Below, piece after piece: positions 6,629-8,361 of a stretch of DNA of 8,361 nt; position 1 is the first letter of the stretch, and every line of letters begins with the position of its first letter. The notes below the pieces were generated by a model that made no database searches, had not been told where the DNA came from, and was given only the letters and a program-made list of their open reading frames with translations. A program made the translations under genes and the position numbers. Origin of the DNA: Myxococcaceae bacterium (GTDB lineage: Bacteria > Myxococcota > Myxococcia > Myxococcales > Myxococcaceae); NCBI GenBank assembly GCA_018262385.1, contig JAGSPQ010000102.1:1-8361 (forward strand), written 5' to 3'.

Positions 6629-7809
6629 AACGACACCTCGATGCCCAGGGTGTGAATCGAGAGCGGCCCGAGGTCCCAGTACTTGCCGATCGCCTCCGAG
6701 TCGTTGATCCCCGGCGCCGACTCGACGAACAGCACCACCCCGACCCGGTTCTTCACCCGCAGCTCGAGCCCGAGCTGGATCGTGCCGAAGGTGTAGTTGG
6801 GCTCGCCCGGCCGCTTGAAGATCAGCTCGAGGTCCTCGATGGTGGGAATCCGGTTGCGGAAGGCCAGCGCCTCCTGGCCGTAGACCGAGATCACCCCGCC
6901 GCCGACGAAGACGTAGAGGTCCGGCCGGGTGAGCGAGACGGTCGAGCCCGAGACCAGCCGCGCGATGCGGGCCTGCGCCTCCCAGGCGACGTGCAGCTCG
7001 GGCGCCCAGCTCAAGCCGAACGAGACGCCTGCCGTCCACGCCCGGGCCTGGCTGAGCGAGGCCTCGATTCCGAACGAGAGCCAGACGAACGGGGTGACCC
7101 GCAGGCTGTCGCTGCGCGGGTTGTAGGTGCGCACCCCGATGCGAATCGGCACCAGGAAGATCCCCCGCCCCTCGAGCGCGTCGAGGTACTCCTGGCGCGC
7201 GCCCTCGGCGCTCTTCAGCCGCTCGGGGTGGCGCAGCATCGCCGCCGAGGTGGTGAGGGTCGACAGCGTCTTCGCGTAGACGATCGGCAGGTTGGGCTCG
7301 AGGGCGGTGATCCGCGCCCGCAGCACCAGCGCGGCTCCTTCCACCTCGAAGTCGAGGAAGATCGCGTGGCGGCTGCCCGAGATCTTCCCCGCCGCCGAGA
7401 GCGCCTCGGGCTGATCGACGCCCCGCGAGACGATCGTCCCCTTCGAGCCCGAGTGGACCACCAGCGAGGTGCACTCGGGGCAGTGGGAGAGCGTCAGGTG
7501 GGTGCTCGGGTTCTTGATCAATAGGGTGGTGAAGTGGTTCTCGATCAGCGCCTGCAGGCCGCTGGAGAACCCGACCGGCACGCTGACGTCGGCCAGCACC
7601 ACCGGGGTCTGCAGCGCGAACGGCGGCTCGCCCAGCCACCCGAACACCAGCTCGTCGAGCAGATCGTAGGCCTGAAGCTGAAGCTGGCCGGCGACCTCGG
7701 TGCGCAGCGCCTCGAGCTGGGCCCGCTGGGCCTCCTTCGCCTCGAGGTCGGCCGCCAGCGCCGACGCCGGCAGCACCGCGATCAGCAGGCCGCAGAGCGT
7801 CAGCCTCAT
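6619..7809 (-). CDS. Secreted CxxC protein with a FlgO/CsgG-like domain and a beta-rich C-terminus
   Basis: The protein has 396 residues. The signal peptide spans 1-19 (Ala-Leu-Ala before Ala20). A helical, possibly coiled-coil stretch follows at 21-56. Residues about 66-185 recall the pattern of FlgO and CsgG-like envelope proteins: a strand, a helix ending in a short hydrophobic run (LQALIENHFTTLLI), a hairpin, Ser-Arg-Gly-Val-Asp near 128-132, then A-I-F-L-D and a last strand pair ending in Val-Tyr-Ala-Lys. Cys110-Pro-Glu-Cys113 is not something I know from FlgO. Residues about 215-396 show alternating polar and hydrophobic strands with many Gly and aromatics and end in Ser-Phe-Cys-Phe; a C-terminal Phe is typical of outer-membrane barrels. 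The ATG overlaps the previous stop as ATGA, with GGAAG 8 bases upstream. FlgO belongs to outer-membrane flagellar structures in Vibrio, which would suit a motor operon, but this likeness is by eye and weak. Confidence 0.85.
   Translation of the reverse strand: MRLTLCGLLIAVLPASALAADLEAKEAQRAQLEALRTEVAGQLQLQAYDLLDELVFGWLGEPPFALQTPVVLADVSVPVGFSSGLQALIENHFTTLLIKNPSTHLTLSHCPECTSLVVHSGSKGTIVSRGVDQPEALSAAGKISGSRHAIFLDFEVEGAALVLRARITALEPNLPIVYAKTLSTLTTSAAMLRHPERLKSAEGARQEYLDALEGRGIFLVPIRIGVRTYNPRSDSLRVTPFVWLSFGIEASLSQARAWTAGVSFGLSWAPELHVAWEAQARIARLVSGSTVSLTRPDLYVFVGGGVISVYGQEALAFRNRIPTIEDLELIFKRPGEPNYTFGTIQLGLELRVKNRVGVVLFVESAPGINDSEAIGKYWDLGPLSIHTLGIEVSFCF
6634..6639 (-). promoter_or_regulatory. Ribosome binding site supporting a TTG start inside the upstream gene
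   Basis: GAGGTG on the minus strand lies 5 bases before the TTG at 6628. Both lie inside the last codons of the upstream gene, which ends at 6619. No ATG or GTG in this frame stands close to the signal-peptide sequence, so this site is what decides the start. Confidence 0.6.
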
Positions 7810-8361
7810 CGCAGCCACTTCCACTCGCCCCGCAGGCAGATCCCCGCGTGGAGGTCGGTCTCGCGCGCGTCGATGATCATCAACCCCAGGAACGCGTCGT
7901 TCTCGGCCAGCACCTTCTCGGCGAAGTACCGGCGGCAGGCGAGCGGGTAGGCCTTCGCCGCCGACAGCCGCGCCAGCACCGCGATGTCTCCGGCGGCGAG
8001 CACCGGGACCCGATCGGAGACCTGGTGGCCCCGCTCGGCGAGATCGATGCGGGCGGCGACCGAGATCTTCTGCGCCACCGTCGGCTGCGGGTAGAAGGCG
8101 TCGACGTGCCAGGTGGTCTGATCCGGCGCGAGCGCGCTCGCCAGCCGGGTGATCTGCCCCACCGTCTGCCGCAGCGAAGTGAGGATCACCTCGTCGCGCG
8201 CCGCCCGCTCGCCCGGCTCGGCGAGGCGGGTGGTGCAGACCAGCGCGTCGATGTTGCTGTAGGAGCCGCGCGGCGGAAGGTCCGGCACCTTGCCCGGGTA
8301 GAGCTCGTGGGCATGGGCCTGGCTCACCCGGTCGCACTCCAGGTTTCGCGAGTACGCCTTG
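7806..8361 (-). CDS. C-terminal 184 residues of an unrecognised protein, 5' end outside the window
   Basis: The frame is open from the right edge to a TGA at 7806. A GTG at 8327 could serve as a start, but the codons before it are also open and the composition does not change there, so I treat the gene as running in from outside. I see no membrane helix and no family signature. Visible points are four Cys (9, 42, 142 and 175 of the visible part), a helical centre at about 48-78, an Ala-rich region around 119-155, and a compact end with His171-Ala-Gly-Ile-Cys175 and three Trp or Arg-rich turns before the stop. The Cys residues and the secreted neighbours would fit a periplasmic protein, but no signal peptide can be seen because the start is missing. 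The stop overlaps the next ATG as ATGA, so it is the first visible member of the operon. Confidence 0.82.
   Translation of the reverse strand, partial: KAYSRNLECDRVSQAHAHELYPGKVPDLPPRGSYSNIDALVCTTRLAEPGERAARDEVILTSLRQTVGQITRLASALAPDQTTWHVDAFYPQPTVAQKISVAARIDLAERGHQVSDRVPVLAAGDIAVLARLSAAKAYPLACRRYFAEKVLAENDAFLGLMIIDARETDLHAGICLRGEWKWLR

Noticed and set aside
6017..7524. Forward frames of 212 and 290 residues
   Set aside because: Antisense of the two secreted CxxC proteins; rich in Arg, Asp, Gln and His, with no start context or motif.

Overview
The window is strongly GC-rich (about two thirds G+C by eye) with GC-saturated third codon positions. Every gene I can support lies on the minus strand. 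There are eight genes, read right to left, and both end genes run off the window. All junctions are ATGA or TGATG overlaps, a 10-base overlap, or gaps of 3 and 13 bases. I therefore see one operon-like block with no internal promoter, terminator, RNA gene, mobile element or repeat. The long forward-strand reading frames are antisense shadows of these genes. Lipoproteins, outer-membrane-like proteins, the base composition and a MotA/MotB pair suggest a Gram-negative didermal bacterium, most likely Myxococcota or another former deltaproteobacterium. That placement is an inference.

Layout in transcription order: (1) the C-terminal part of an unrecognised protein (8361-7806); (2) a secreted protein with a CxxC, a FlgO/CsgG-like pattern and a beta-rich C-terminus (7809-6619); (3) a second secreted protein of the same general plan, with a TTG start (6628-5663); (4) a small lipoprotein with a TPR-like C-terminus (5666-5040); (5) a MotA/PomA-like four-helix stator subunit (5026-4316); (6) a MotB-like subunit with the ion-binding Asp and an OmpA-type peptidoglycan-binding domain (4312-3695); (7) a 614-residue protein with a signal peptide, a Cys-rich periplasmic domain, a Pro-rich linker, one membrane helix and a cytoplasmic region that aligns by eye with the middle and C-terminal domains of the flagellar switch protein FliG (3695-1851); (8) a very large lipoprotein, open to the left edge (1851-1).

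The point of interest is the combination. A complete ion-driven stator pair sits directly before a FliG-like protein that carries its own membrane anchor, with no flagellar rod, hook, export or filament gene among them. The remaining genes encode periplasmic or outer-membrane proteins. My reading is a compact non-flagellar, envelope-spanning motor: genes 5 and 6 would be the stator, gene 7 a self-anchored rotor or force-receiving element, and genes 2, 3, 4 and 8 the periplasmic and outer-membrane partners. Families 5 and 6 are seen clearly. The FliG relation of gene 7 is a by-eye alignment, and the function of the whole is inference.
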